A stretch of 64,000 nucleotides of DNA from NCBI GenBank assembly GCA_020746105.1, contig CM036658.1, positions 33,907,004 through 33,971,003 on the forward strand, given 5' to 3'. The notes below the pieces were generated by a model that was not told where the DNA came from, did not search any database, and saw only the letters and a list, made by a program, of their open reading frames with translations. Shown piece by piece: positions 37,519 through 51,086 of this stretch (positions are counted from its first letter, which is position 1; each line of letters starts with the position of its first letter). Made by a program: the position numbers and the translations under genes. This DNA is from Trogon surrucura. Its lineage: Eukaryota; Chordata; Aves; Trogoniformes; Trogonidae.

Positions 37519-38735
37519 AACTGAAGGTAGGTATTTCCCTGACCCAGAGTCTGCCCTAGGACTGCAGGCAGGTTTGTGCTCTGATGGCACTACTTGGTGC
37601 TAGGGATATCCCATGCTGCTACTCAGTATCACCAACAGCAAACCTTGAAGCATCAGCAGAGAGATTTGCCTAAAACCACAAGACAGACTGAAAAGTCACA
37701 CAGTGCAAAAATTCTCTGGTTTCTGTCTCTGGTTTTGGTTTCAAAGCTCATGCTGCACTTAAGACACTTCTTAGCCTGCAATTTGGAGAGTTAAGAATGT
37801 CTACATAGAAATTATGATTCTTCTGTGAACACGAGAGGCTAAGAACAGAGCCTATAGAGAGGAAAAACAACGTCCCTGAGACATCTAAATTTCTGCTTGT
37901 AGCTATGTTACACTTCCTGCAGATCTAACCTGCCTGAGTATGCCGCTTCACAGATCTTTTTCTTGTAGAAAAGCTGCCTTCAATGGTTCCCTAATTCCCT
38001 CACTGTGGTGCACTGTTCCTGCTTTTGTATTGGTAATACAGCTTATTTGATGCCAAGCTATAATTAGTGCACTGAAATGCTAAGTGTTAAAAATAAGAAT
38101 TTTCTCTGTAACATTATTTTTCACCCAGGGATCTCTGGTGAGGGTTTACAAGACAGAGGGTCATGAGGCAGTTTCTGCTTCTTTCAGCAGTTGGTTTAAG
38201 ATGAATCACCTTCATCTTTGACTTTTGGGTCAGAATAATAAGAGGAAGAGTTTCTCTTCTGATGCAGAAGACACAAGCGCTTAAAAGGAAGCAGAGCTTG
38301 AGAAAACAGATCACATTTACTTAAAAAAATTAAATTATCTCAGACAAAGCAGTGGATGCAACAATGCTTTACTATTTAACGTCTGCTGATATTAAAATGA
38401 AAGGAAATAAGCAGACAGTGATTAAGATAGGCTTTCACATTTACTGTATACCAGCATCCCATTGAACTAGATCTTAAAGCAAAACAGATTTTTTTCAGCA
38501 TTTGTAGGGCAAGCAAATCTGTATCCAAATTGCTAAAAACTATTAATAGAGTCACAAGGAGATTACTTGCTTTTTCTCATGATATCAGCATAAATTTAAT
38601 TAGTTAGATGCACATTAATTAACCTGGATTTCACTATAAATGAACAAGCTGAATAAAATCATGTGTTCTTTTCCAAAACCATCTACTAAAATCTCAGGTT
38701 GGACTTCCGTCACAAGCTTTGACTGTACTCTACTC
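37519..38735. other. Intergenic DNA, nothing recognised
   Basis: AT-rich, with no recognisable coding, RNA or repeat signal. Confidence 0.5.
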
Positions 38736-39238
38736 TGTGCTGCTGAGTACTTTGTCCAGTTCTGGGCTCCCCAGTTCCAGAAGGACAAGTAACTAGTGGA
38801 GAGAGTCCAGCAGGGTCACTAAGATGATGAGGGGACTGGAGCATCTACCATATGAGAAAAGGCTGGGAGAGCTGGGTCAGTTTAGCTTGGAGAAGCGGAA
38901 GCTGAGGGGTGATCTTATCACTGCTTATAAATATATAAAGGGTGGGTGTCAGGAAGATGGGGCCAGACACTTCTCAGTGGGCAAGGTGCAGTGGACATAA
39001 ACTGTAAAACAGGAGGTTCAACCTAAACATAAGGAAATACTGTTTTACTGTGAGGATGACAGAGCCCTGGCACAGGCTGCCCAGAGAGGTCGTGGAGTCT
39101 CTGACTCTGGAGACTTCCAAAAGCCTCCTGGACACGTTCCTGTGTGATCTACTCTAGATGATCCTGCCCTGGCAGGAGGGTTGAACTAGACGATCTCTAA
39201 TGGTCCCTTCCAACCCGCGACATTCTGTGATTCTGTGT
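38736..39238 (+). mobile_element. CR1 LINE 3' part, plus strand
   Basis: The frame begins FVQFWAPQFQKDK and continues through [27 protein letters not shown] and [16 protein letters not shown] blocks with breaks. It then reads 'ctggcaggagggttgaacta', 'ggtcccttccaaccc' and two tail octamers ending at 39238. 5'-truncated, about 500 bp. Frames are broken by small indels. Confidence 0.9.
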
Positions 39239-39703
39239 GATACTTACTATCAGAACTAATGCAACTTTCAAGACTAGCTAGAGACTAACTCATGGGACAA
39301 AATCTATCAGTTTTTTTTAAGTGACCTATGGTCCAAACCTAACCTGCTATTTGATACACACAAAGATAGATTAAATAAGTAAACATCCAGCTTGTGAGAA
39401 ATACTGAGCTAAAAGTCATAATCTCTGAGTTATTTTCTTTTGAAAAAGCAGCTCAGGTCTGAATGCACCTGTCCTGATTTGAGCTAAACTAAACCAATTC
39501 TGTTCAGTGGTTTTTTTTTAATTTCCAGCTCAGTCTTTTCTAAAAGGCTGCACTTTCTGAAGTTAGCAACATGTTTTTGCAGACAGTGTCTGCTACTAGC
39601 AGTGTTAACACCATGGGTTTTTTGAGAGTTCCGAAGGGTTGGAAAAGAAAACCAGGCAGCAATAGCAAATGACACTTCAGTTTTGCTATTGAAAAGGGGT
39701 GAA
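39239..39703. other. Spacer between two opposed CR1 copies
   Basis: AT-rich unique DNA of 465 bp with no recognised feature. It would form the loop if the flanking inverted CR1 arms paired in RNA. Confidence 0.5.
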
Positions 39704-40556
39704 AGAATCATAGAATGGTATGGGTTGGAAGGCACCCAGGCATCTTAAAAATCATCTAGTTCCAACTGCCCTGCTATGGGCAGGGACACTTCCTACTAGA
39801 GCCCAGGTTGCTCAAAGCCCCATCCAGCCTAGCTTTGAGCACCTCCAGGGAGGGGGCTTCCATAACTTCTTTGAGAAACCTGCTCCAATGTCTCACCACC
39901 CTCACAGTCAAGAATTTCTTCCTACTACCTAATCTAGACCTACTCTCTTTCAGTTTGAAAGCATTACCCCTTGTCCTATCACTGCTCTCCCTGATCAGGA
40001 GTCCCTCTCCATCTTTCCTGTAGCCACCTTTAAGTACTGGAAGGCCCCTATAAGGTCTCCCCAGAGTCTCTCTTTCTCTTCTCCAGGCTGAACAATTCCA
40101 ACTCTCTCAGCGTGTCCTCATAGGGGAAGTGCTCTCCTATGCAGATCTGATCATCTGATGGCCCTCCTCTGGACCCAGTGCAACAGGTCCATGTGTTTCC
40201 TCTGCTGAGGGCACAGTACTGTAGGTGAAATCTCACCAGGGCAGAGCAGAGGGACAGAATCACCTCTATCAATCTGCTGGTCATGCTCCTTTTGATGTAG
40301 CCCAGGATGCGATTGGCCTTCTGGGCTGTGAGCACACATTGCAGTCTCACGTCCAGCTTTTCACCCACCAGAACCCCCAAGTCCTTCTCCACAGGGTTGC
40401 TCTTAATCTACTCATTGTCCAGCCTGTATTGATATCAGGTGTTGGCCCAACCCAGGTGCAGGACCTCACACTTGGCCTTGTTGAACTTCATGAGGTTTGC
40501 ATGGACCCAGGTCTCTAGCCTGTCAAGGTTCCTCTTGATGGCATCCCTTTTCCACT
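39704..40556 (-). mobile_element. CR1 LINE 3' part, minus strand
   Basis: The left end is the antisense tail 'aatcatagaatggtatgggt' followed by 'ttggaaggcaccc'. The body matches antisense CR1. The conceptual minus-strand protein at 40392-40048 reads [37 protein letters not shown] and [15 protein letters not shown]. The right end is a 5' truncation near 40556. Several frameshifts. Confidence 0.88.
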
Positions 40557-42094
40557 AGAGTATCCAAGAAGAAACACTTGTCTACAAAAGACTGTTCAGT
40601 TTTAATCAAGACTCTTGCAAATTACTTTCATTTTCCACGCACCAGGTATGTAGCACTCAGGAGATGTCAAGTGGGTTTTTATTGTTGGTTGCTTCAACTG
40701 AGAAAATACCTGTAAATGTTGCACTTTTGAAGTATGTGGTGTGTTACCTGATACAGGTGTTCAATCACCTGCAGCAAATTTTCCTTTCACTAAAACTAAA
40801 TTAGGAAAATAAATGAGGATATGCTAGCTATTAGTTTACCACACTGAGCCCTTTTACTTCTGTAGTGTGATCCCTGACTGTGTAGTTTGCAACCCATGTC
40901 CCACATCTGTTTACCACACAATCTCACAAAGGCATTTGTGGGACAGCAGTAAAGGAAGGACCATTTCCTGTATTTTCTAACGGAACTCCTTTTCTTTTTC
41001 CAGGAAAGCTGCCTCACATTATTGCAGTAGTGTCTTCTTTCTGTGAAAGACAATTTGCTACACAAAATATTTCCAAAGGCTTTTTACAGGTTGCAGTTCC
41101 CTGAATAAAAGGATTTCCAGCTCTTCCTCTGATCACTCCCCAGTCTGAAAGACATCATTATGAAGACGTGTTTCTTGACGATCCACCTACATGTTCTTTA
41201 ACTCAGTTTATCTTGTTATACTTTATTGTACCATGGAAACAAAGTGTTTCCTGGTCTTACAGCTCTGGGCATATTGATAAGTCCTGCTAATATCTATGAA
41301 TATTATTAAAACTAGACGACTGGACTTGGAGTTATTTCAATAAAGCTGTTAAAAATTAATTCTTCACAGTGTTCCACATACTAGCAAGTCAGATTTTATA
41401 TGTAGTGGAAAATCAAACTTCACCTAATTAAGGAATAGGGAATCTTTTTTTCTTTACTTCTTGTGTTTATATATTCATATTCTTTTAGTTGATTAAGAAG
41501 TCCTTTTTCCACCCTCTGTTTTCAGCTTAATCTTTTCCATTTCTTTGAATCTCATTATTTGTTTACTTGAATCTTGTTTCTGCTCAGAACTGGATTTTTG
41601 TTTTTCTTTTTTAAAATTTGAGGTAAAAAGGAAGACAATGAGCTATAAATATTGGCTTACAGAAAAAAATTGCTAAAAAAATTTCTTTTTTTGAAAAATG
41701 ATTATATCCTTTAGCTTCCAATATCTTGAGGGTTTTTGTGCGATTCATTATGAAATTCATGAAACAAAAATGTGTCTCTGATGGGATGTGGCATCAGCTA
41801 AAGTGCTGCATAGATTGAGAACAATGGAGCACACCTGAACATGTCCTCACAGCATGTTTCAGCCAGCTAATTTACTTTCTGCAAGCATGTACTTCTTTAG
41901 GTAAGATATTATTTTTTAACAGGAACCACTGTACTCAATTCAAATCTTTAAAGATTACTGAAGGGCATAAGTTCAGGGAAAAAAAAATCAATTTCAAGCT
42001 ATTTTAAGCAATATGACAGTATCTTTTATTTTTTTATTTTATTAATTTTTCTTCTTATATTCAGCTGAAATTTCCCTTGATGTAACTAGTGAAT
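40557..42094. other. Intergenic DNA, nothing recognised
   Basis: Strongly AT-rich, especially 41400-42060, with long T-runs. No gene or repeat family recognised. Confidence 0.5.
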
Positions 42095-42440
42095 AATGCC
42101 TGTCTCTTGTCTTTCCACTGTGCACCTCTTGCTCTGTCTTCTCTGCAGCCCATCCTCAAGTATTTGGATTTATTTGGGTCCCTGCTTAGCTTTCTACTCT
42201 GCAGGTTAAACCAACCTGCCTTCTTTAGCTCTTGCATGCATGTCATGTGCTCCAGCCCCTTGAATCATCTTACTGGCTATCCTCTGGATTCACTCCAATT
42301 TCTTGGTATCTCTGTTGTTCTGCCAAAAAACAGACACCAGTATTCCAAGCCACAACTTCATGAGCATGGTTTCAAGTGATTAAAGGGAAATAATCACATC
42401 CCTTAATCTGGGAGCACCCTGATTGCGAGTGGCAAAGACA
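42095..42440 (-). mobile_element. Very old CR1-like remnant, minus strand
   Basis: 'cttgcatgcatgtcatgtgc', 'tccagccccttgaatcatct' and 'aaaacagacaccagtattcc' resemble the antisense CR1 segment for the '[11 protein letters not shown]' and 'CVQFWAPQ' region. Identity is low and both ends are unclear. Confidence 0.5.
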
Positions 42441-45400
42441 AATACAGCCTGAATTTACCAGTTCCCACTGGCCACTGCGTGGAGTCCTGCAGGACTAGCT
42501 GGATTGTTCCTGGAGAAGCTGAAGCTGCCAAAAGAGCATATTAACTGAGATGCAAAAATGATGGGTTTACAGTCCAGGAAACAGGCCATCTTGTTTATAG
42601 AAGACACATTATGGAGCATTCTCTGAGGACTGGGAGTACCAAGTATTGCTCCTTAGCAGGAACAGCCTATCTACAAATAGTTCTGAAGTTCAGCTTCCAC
42701 CCACTGCCTTGAAAAACTACTGTGTACATTATATTTCATTGCAGCAAGACTAGAATTTAGAAGGATATGACAGCTTCCTTTCCGTTTGATTAGTGAACAA
42801 AAAAAAAAGTGTTTCCTTGCTCTTCGATTGAAGATACTAGTGTTTTCCAAGCTGCATTCTAAACTCAGTCTGTCCTTGGGTTTAGGTAAAAAAGCAAATA
42901 CCAAGAATGCAGCATAAGAATGGGAAACCTCATAATCTTGTCAGAAGACTGGTACTGCATCTGCAATATCTCAGCTAGCCACCCTGAAAAGTAAAGACCT
43001 CTGGCAATCAAGTAGGACTCCATGAGAAGGCCCAAAGTAGGCTTTTTCAGGCAAATATTGCATTTTCATGAGCCCACATGCTGTTTCCCCCAAGAGAAGG
43101 AAAGGCCTTGGACTTTTTAACACTGCCAGTGTATTTGCAAAGAACAAGTAGAGCCTTCCTCTTCTACCACAGATGTACTGCACTGTCCCTTAAGCCTCAA
43201 GGTACTTCACCTCAGAAAAGTAATCTTCAAAGGCCAAAGAAAGACCCGTGGAGAAGAGAGCTTCTCCATACACAAGCCAAAAAAAAATGAGTAGGTTGTG
43301 CTGAACTATAGTTAACTTCTTTCACATCCTGACATGAAAAGTAGCCAATGAACATTTGTGTAGAAACTGCTGTTCTACTCAGCAAAAAGTTGGCTGGGAT
43401 CTAATCTTAAAACTAGCCATAATAAAAAATCCTGTGGAAAGATAAATCAATGAAAAATTTCAAATACCAATGTCTCTTTGTCCTTGACCTTCCCCATGTG
43501 GGTTGTTTTCATCATATACATGTCACTGTTTTTCTGTCAGCACCCCACCTCTGAGCCTCCTCAGTGAATCCATGTTTCCCCCAGGATGTCTGTGAAAGTT
43601 TTCTCTTTTTAAATTATTTTTGGGAACACTAAGTACGTTTACATTATTTATAGTATAGCTGAAGCTGTTTTCCAAACTGTAGCTGTTCTGTAATAATTTT
43701 CCTTCTCCTTTTATTTAAGGTGCATAGCAATTGCTGTAACTGCTCTTGGAAAATGTGCCAGAAACTCTCATCTCATCTAAGTCCAGGATTTATGTATTTT
43801 TAGTTTTTGCTTACTGAAATATTTCAAGTCTAGTATAGAAACATTTTAAGCGTATGCCACCATACATATTACATAGAAACAATTAATAGGTATCCTTTCA
43901 GAATACTCAATTCCTTCATACATGCACATTCATAAAACCTAGCTGATCTGATGTTTCTTTTACTAAAATAGGTGTAACCACTTACCTACCTAATAAAAGT
44001 TGCTAATACTGTCCTGTAATATAACTCATTCCATCCTGAAAATCAAAAATAAGGGGCTCAGCATAACTGGTTGCAGGCATCAGAAACAGGAAAAAAACAC
44101 AAGCAGAGATTCTTGGCATGTTTGCAAGTTCTTAATATAGACAGTAGCATTCTACAAATTGGAAAGAAGAATCTTTGATAGTGGATATGTCAAACAGCAA
44201 ATAACCAAAGTTCCTCTACCATACTTAATCCACCAAGAGTTCTGGATGCAGTGACTGAAACTCTCTTCAAGAAAGCAGGCATACACAGACATTCACGTTC
44301 CTCTCTCTTAGCATTGGCAGGGCTTCTTTAACCACTCACTGATGAGATGGAAAACCAATCCTGGGGTTGTTTATGCACAGCTGGCGCAAGGAAACTAGAT
44401 TAAGAGGAAGAACGAGAGAAAGACTTCCCTTTTTTTTGGTGGCAGCTTCAGCCAAAACAACAAACTGCATCAGTAAGTTATGGCACTGTGACAGTGTAAT
44501 GAGAACTCCCTTTCTGGGGCTGATGCCTCAGGAGAAAGGGTCCAAGAGATGCAGAGCTGGAATAAGGGAAGGGCTGGGATGTACTCTGAGGGTGGGGGTT
44601 CCAACCAGGACTATGTTGCAACCATACAGGTCTGTGGACTTTGGTACATACCCATTGCTGAGGTCTGCATTAGCTGATATTTTTATCAAAGCCAGTGTCT
44701 TTTAAGCCACGTCTCAACTCCCTTCCCAACCAGAAGGAAAAAAATCAGCCCTTATATGTGAAATAACTCTACAGATCTCTGAAACACTAATGTATAGCCC
44801 TACAGGGTGATCAAAAACGTCCTGACTTGAAGATTCAATTCTTTAGTAGGTACGAAGTAAATATATGTAGCATGTTTAGTAGTTTACACTACAGACTTTT
44901 AGATTTGCAGATATGTCTAAGTGTAGACATTTATTAAAATAGAGAAGTGGTTCCAATAGAAAATGAAACAGATGTATACTGAAAGCAGAAAAACAGCTCT
45001 GATATACCAAGCTGAGATATACCAAGAGGGAAGAGGCATTCCTTCACTCTGATCTGCAAAATAAAATAGCTGAGACATATACTTTCCTAAATACTCAGGG
45101 GACAACATTTTTTTTCTGTAAGAAAACATGATGGTAAAGCTAGTAGGATAATGTAAAGTTGGGAAAGCTACATGACATAGCAACTGACAGTACTGCATGC
45201 TGGGAAAGCACACAGCCATCTATCCTATCTTTGTGCAGCTGCAATATTTGGAGCATTGTATTCAGTTGTGATGCATTATTATAGTCATCTAAACAGTGGT
45301 AATACTTGGACAGTGTCCTATAATTAAGTATCTTCTGGTATTTTCTCATCACAAAAAAAAAAAAGGAGGATGACTCAGTGATACACTCATTCCAGTGACG

Positions 45401-48400
45401 AAGCTCATCTGAGAAGCTTCTGCCTCCCCATTACTCCTGCCCTGCTACTCGTCACTCATGACCCTCCCACACTCCTAAACTCTGCCATGCAGCTGTCTGG
45501 GGACTTAAGAAATTATCTGGGTTAAGGATCAACCATTTTTTTCCCATCTCAGAAGGATTATTTGAGACCTAGATAATTTCAGAAGCAAATCTGATCTCCC
45601 TCTGTTGATGTGTTTACACTTTTTCAGGTCTGAATGACACACTATTTAACTAGCCTTACATATATTCCACCTTGATAGAACTAAGGGGTGGTACTCCAGT
45701 AATGGGAAGGGGGGCTAATCCCCAGGTGGGGATGGCCCATGAGGCACCTACAAAATGTAAACAATAAATACCAACAAGAATAACATCGGCTCTTACCCAT
45801 CTTAGCTGCAAGAAAAGAGGAAGTGCATTCAAGTGGCCACCTTCTTAACTTAAGGAAAAACCGCTCCCAGGGTTAGGGTATCTTATAGGTGAACTATGCT
45901 AACTTGGGGCTGCTGCTGAAGAAAATGGTTAAATTATCTAGCTGCCCCGCTCCTCTCTCCCCTCCTCTGTGCTTGCTGCTCCTCTTTCACCATTATTGGT
46001 GCTTGTTTGACAAACCTGATCACAGAGCTAAACTGACATAGAACCAGCCCTACCAAATAAACAAGTCAATAGTTTTATTCTTTTTTGGCCTCCTAGACTG
46101 ACTTACCTCAACCACTTGGCTCCTGCAGTGGGTCCCAGTTGCCATGCAGTGTTTACTCCCAACAATCATGACAGCAGTGTCATGTATCACCATTAGCCTA
46201 GATGTGTGTAAACCAGCCAGTATTGGCTTAATTTCTCTGGGTTTGCTAGCATTTGATCTGAGGTTAACATCTTTAAAAGCAAGTAGGTGGTACTCAGGAA
46301 ATGTTTTGCTGAATGACTTGGTGCAGAGTTTCTGAAGACAGACGGGACAGAAAACGAGTTCCTTTAAGTTCTGAGAAACTTACTCAGCAATTTCTGCATC
46401 AAACCTGTACCTTCTGCTTGAGCATTGATGCACATCTTTTCACCAGATCTTCAGTCCTGCTGGAAATCAAGAATCGCTGGGTAAGTTCCAGTGATTAACT
46501 GGCTTTGTTGTTAAAAATTCATTACTTACTTCCAGCCTGAATTTGATTAGTTTTTATTCCAGCAAGTGGATCTTCTTATACTGTTGGTCCCTTGACACTG
46601 GTGTCTGTCCCATAAAATTATGGGAAAAAAGTGCTAGAAAAAGCAGCTTTATAAAACTGCTATTTCACTATCAGTCCCAAATATTGCTGATAAGATGTAC
46701 ATTCCTGTGAATCTCCATATTGTCTCCTTCACCTCTTTCTTAATGGCTCTTGGGAGAGCTGTCAGGAGAGACACCTTGGTGTACCCATAGCATTTGTTGC
46801 TCTGCAAAGCACATGGAATCACACTGCCAAAAACCTGCAAGGATTTTGTTCTTCTGAGAACAGCATACTCAGCTGCACGGATTATGGATTTTTCTTTTTA
46901 GCTGTTACTCAATGTGCTAAACAATGGCCACAGCTGGAGAAGAGACATCATATGGCTGAGACCACTGTGCAGAAGTAATGCCAAGACATTTATTCTTGGA
47001 TGCTCAAATAAGCTGCAACCTCATCATCAGGTTTACAATCTGAGATGATTTTTCTAAAGTTTCACTGGAAGGATCAGCTGGCTTTATACTTCTTTTGAAG
47101 TATAAATAATGTATAAATGGAAGATAATAATATATATATTTTTATAAAAATAGATTTATGTATTTACATGTTTATATTATACATAAATGGAAGATAAATA
47201 ATCAGTTGGATAATCTGGGCATATGTCATGCAAGCAATTCCTTTATAAGGTCAGTATGGCCTTTATATGGTCAGCATAGTAAGAACAGAGGAAGAAAGAA
47301 GTCCAGGCTTGCACTGGTACCCATGCAAACCAACCTCGTTGCTGGTAGTGGCTTTTCCACCAGAATCTCTTCTGTCATGAGGGCAACAGGGCATACCTAT
47401 GGTGGCCCCGAAGCCTGTGAGAGAAGCATTTTTCTCATCATAGTAAACTTTCATGCACAAAGCCCACCTTCTCAGCTGTAAAGCACCAAAGACATTCATG
47501 TTATTCAGTGAGAGAACCCTACAGGAAAAACAGAAAGAAATCCTGGAGAGTGCATCTTTTTTTTTTAGGTTTGGGTATCAATGAGAATTTGCAAATTATT
47601 TTACCTTTATTGTAGTGCATACAAAAGAGACACAGATCTCTATGTAGACATATGATATCTAGTAATATATCTAATAAAATTGTATGATATATATAATAAT
47701 AAAGAGCTAACACAATCTGCCCATAATACCCTAGGAAGAAAAAATCCTGGAATACCTAACAAGCTTCTGTGTTAGTTATGAATTAGTTATGAAATAATCT
47801 CTACCGTCTTAAAAAAAAGTTGTTTGCTACGAGGTTTAGTAAGGGTTGCCACAGTTTCTAAGATATTCCCAGGATTTAATAGCATGGAAAAACAGCTGCC
47901 CAATGTGGCTGCATGCATGTATGTTCTCAGAGCCAGCCACGTGGAACCCCCTTTTTTGTGCTGCTCACTAGCAGCAGCAGCTGGGATGACAGTCCTTTCA
48001 GGTGTTAAGACAGCGAGCCAATTTCACCCTCTGAATGTTCCAGGCCATTAGCCTCCAGCTGTCTTGGCCCCGTAGGACAGTTCTGCCAGCCCCAGAACCT
48101 CACCACACTCACCCAGAGGATAAGCCCTGCTGATGGCTGACCAGCAACATCACCCCCAAAGAGGTCTGAGGCTGCACAGTGCATGTTCTGCAACAGCAGG
48201 ACAAAGGCCCTTTGCAGCCAAGTCTTAGCAGAAAAGTTGAGTCCTGCCCTCTTCCCTTCCAACCTTGCTCTCCTACAGCAGTTGGAATGAAGAAAGGGCT
48301 AAGTCCAAATCCAGTCATCTGTTTTTCATAGTGATTTCTGTAATCCTTCATCTTTATAGGCACTGTTTATAGTCCTTTAAGAGCAGGGACCTGCGGAAGT

Positions 48401-48894
48401 ACTCTGCACAGCCATAGTCATGGTACATTATGTACAGTCCATGGCGGGAGTTAACAGACTATTCAGGTATGCTGAGAGTACACCCATCCCACACAGCTGC
48501 TGACCTCCTCTCACAGGCAAAACACAGTGTGCTGACGCCCTCTGTAAACTGCTCTTTGGACTCCTCCTCTTAGACACTGTTCTGAAAAGTCATGCTCTCA
48601 ACATGTGATGGACCATTTGTGAGTGAGGGTCAAATAATGACTGTCAGTTCTGCATGAAAGAGACCTGGTGCAAGATAAGATCCATAATACTGCTACACTC
48701 TAAGATCTGTTCAATATATTCACCTTAGATATAGGACTATTTGCCTGAAAGTAATATTAATGTCTTCCTGGACTCTTACCCTGAGATTGCAAGTATTTAG
48801 CACGTAAGAGCCAGTGGCCTGCACTGAAGAGTGATGACCAATATTGTTGCAAGACTGTTTAAATGTATGAAAAGCTTTTAACAATTAACAAAGG
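42441..48894. other. Intergenic DNA, nothing recognised
   Basis: AT-rich with short chance ORFs. Around 47105-47210 the string 'ataaatggaagataa' occurs twice in an AT-rich patch. A-runs near 42800 and 45355. No gene, RNA or CR1 recognised. Confidence 0.45.
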
Positions 48895-50005
48895 GAAAGC
48901 TGTCTTCATCTATCTTCAAGAAAGATTGAAAGGGCACACTGGCAAGTCACAGGGCCACCTTACTGAGGCTGGAGCAAGTCCTCTTGAAGCATGTTTCTGA
49001 GCACATGAAGGAGGAGTGACTGTGTACAATCATCATTGACTATCTAGGGGTAAATCATATGTGACCTGCTGAGTGTCTTCTGTGATAAAACGTCTGGAAC
49101 TGTGGATGAGGGGAAAGTAGTGGATGTCATTGACCTCAATATTCTCAATTTCAGCAATATTCTCATATCCAAATCAGAATATTACAGCTGGGTGGGTAGA
49201 CAACCAGATCAGTAAATTCCTGGCCTTGAAGCTGGTAACAAATATCAAAACAGGTCCCTGCTGGGCATAACAAGTAGGGTCCACCTGTCTTGTTAAAGAT
49301 CTGTATCACTGATGAGGTGGGTAAGGTGACAAGTGGAGTTTCATCAAGTTAGCAAATAACACTGAGTTGCAAAGACCCGTCAATAACGCATGATGGCAGG
49401 GCTGCCACCAAGAGGGACCTGGATAGGCAGAAGAAAGGGTCCTACAGGGCCACCATGCACCTGTGGCAGGGGCAACGTGCAGCCCTACCCTGGGCATGCA
49501 GAGTCCTGGCAGCACTGTCTGTGAGATTGGGGTCGGCACTGGGAGGAGGTCCTGGGCCTTGGTAGGCAGCCAGCTGAGCAAGGGGCAGCTATGCACGTGA
49601 TCAGCAACAGTGGCCAGCAGCACTTGCAGCAGTGTGAGCAGAGCTCAGCTTTGCAACAGAGATGGCTTTGAGGCACCTGACAGCACCCCAGCACCTGTGG
49701 AGATGGGATGGAAAGGGCAGGGATGGGTTTTTCACAGTGGTCCCTGGCAGGAGGGTGAGAATCAACAGGCATAAGCTGAAACTAAAGAGGTTCAGGCTGG
49801 AGATAAGCAATAAATTTTTCACCACAGTGACAGCCAGGCAGTGGAGCAGGTTTCCCAGAAAGACTGTGCCATCTCTGTCATTGGATGTTCTTGAACAAAA
49901 CCTGCAGAATCCTGGCTTGATCTCACTGATGACCCTGCTGTGGGCAGGAGGTTGGGCTAGTGTCCTCCCAAGGCCACTTCTAGCCTGAATGACTCCGTGA
50001 ATGCT
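48895..50005 (+). mobile_element. Degenerate CR1 LINE, RT region to 3' end, plus strand
   Basis: Broken blocks appear in CR1 order. First comes 'aagtcctcttgaagcatgtt' (the LEQ.LLE..S.HM region). Next is DEGKVVDVIDL at about 49107-49140, the start of the DFSKAFD region. Then 'aagagggacctggataggca' near 49410-49429 (RDLDR). At 49740-49910 the frame reads RRVRINRHKLKLKRFRLEIS, NKFFTTVTARQWSRFPRK. The 3'UTR ends in a weak 'gaatgactccgtgaatgc' tail. Internal deletions shorten it. Confidence 0.78.
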
Positions 50006-50317
50006 TTTATGCTAAACAGTCTAAGACCTTTGTGCAAAAAAAATATCCTTGAGCCCAAGACTTTTCATCCTCTGTGGCTGTCTTTGCCAATGAACTGAGG
50101 GTCAGTTCACAGCTGGAATTATTCCTGGGGATTTATTGTAATAGAAGTGTCTTCAGGAGGCTTTTCGCTGTATTTCCTCCTGATTATTGGTAGCTAGAGA
50201 TTTAACTCTGCTGCAATGTCAGAAAAAGCCCCCTCAGCCTTAAGTCCTTGATACTGATTCTTGTAGTGTTCTGTATAGCATTCTGACTTAGAATCATTTC
50301 TTGTGGGGCCCATGTTC
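50006..50317. other. Spacer between two opposed CR1 copies
   Basis: About 310 bp of unique DNA with no recognised feature. Confidence 0.5.
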
Positions 50318-51086
50318 ACAGAGTCATAGAATCATGGAATGGCCTAGGCTGGAAGGGACCTTAGAGATCATTTAATCCAATCTCCCTGTCACAGGCAGGG
50401 ACACCTCTCAACTAGATCAGGCTACTCAAGGCCTTGTCCAACCTGGCCTTGAACACCTCCAGGGAGGGGGCAGCCACAACGTCTCTGGGCAATTTATTCC
50501 AAAGTCTTGCCACCCTTGTACTGAAGCTTCCTAAGATCTAATTTAAATCTATTCTCCTTCAACTTAAACCCATTTCCTCTTGTCCTATCAGTCGACACTC
50601 TTGTAAAATGTCCCTCCCCAGCCTTTCTGTAGGATCCCTTCAGGTATTGGAAGGCAGCTCTTAGGTCCCCTCAAAGTCTTCTCTTTTCAGGACTGAACAA
50701 TCCCAGCTCCTGCAGCCTGTCCTTGTAGCAGAGGTGCTCCAGCCCCTGGATCATCTTTGTGTCCCTCCTCTGAACACGCTCCAACAGTTCTATGTCCCTC
50801 TTACGGTGGGGGAACCAGAACTGGACGCAGTATTCCAGGTAGGGTCTCACAAGAGCAGAGTAAAGGGGGGAGAATCACCTCCTTCAACCTGCTGGCCACC
50901 ACACTCCTCTTGATACATCTCAGGATGCACTTGGCCTTCTGGGCTGCATGAGTGCACTGCCGGCTCATGTTGAGCTTCCTGTCTATCAATACGCCCAAGT
51001 CCTTCTCTTCAGGGCTACTCTCAACCCACCCTGTGCCCGATTTTGTATTTGTGCCTGGGATTGGCCCGACCCAGGTGAAGGACCTT
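50318..51086 (-). mobile_element. CR1 LINE 3' part, minus strand
   Basis: Starts with the antisense tail 'cacagagtcatagaatcatg' and 'ggctggaagggaccttagag'. The conceptual protein at 50998-50801 reads [20 protein letters not shown] then [20 protein letters not shown]. By eye it is clearly related (about 80% over a 130-bp stretch) to the copy at 57904-58526, so the two probably belong to one subfamily. The 5' truncation is near 51086. Confidence 0.88.

Noticed and set aside
44367..44705. 112-codon plus-strand ORF
   Set aside because: No domain or homology recognised; lies in unique intergenic DNA with no supporting signals.
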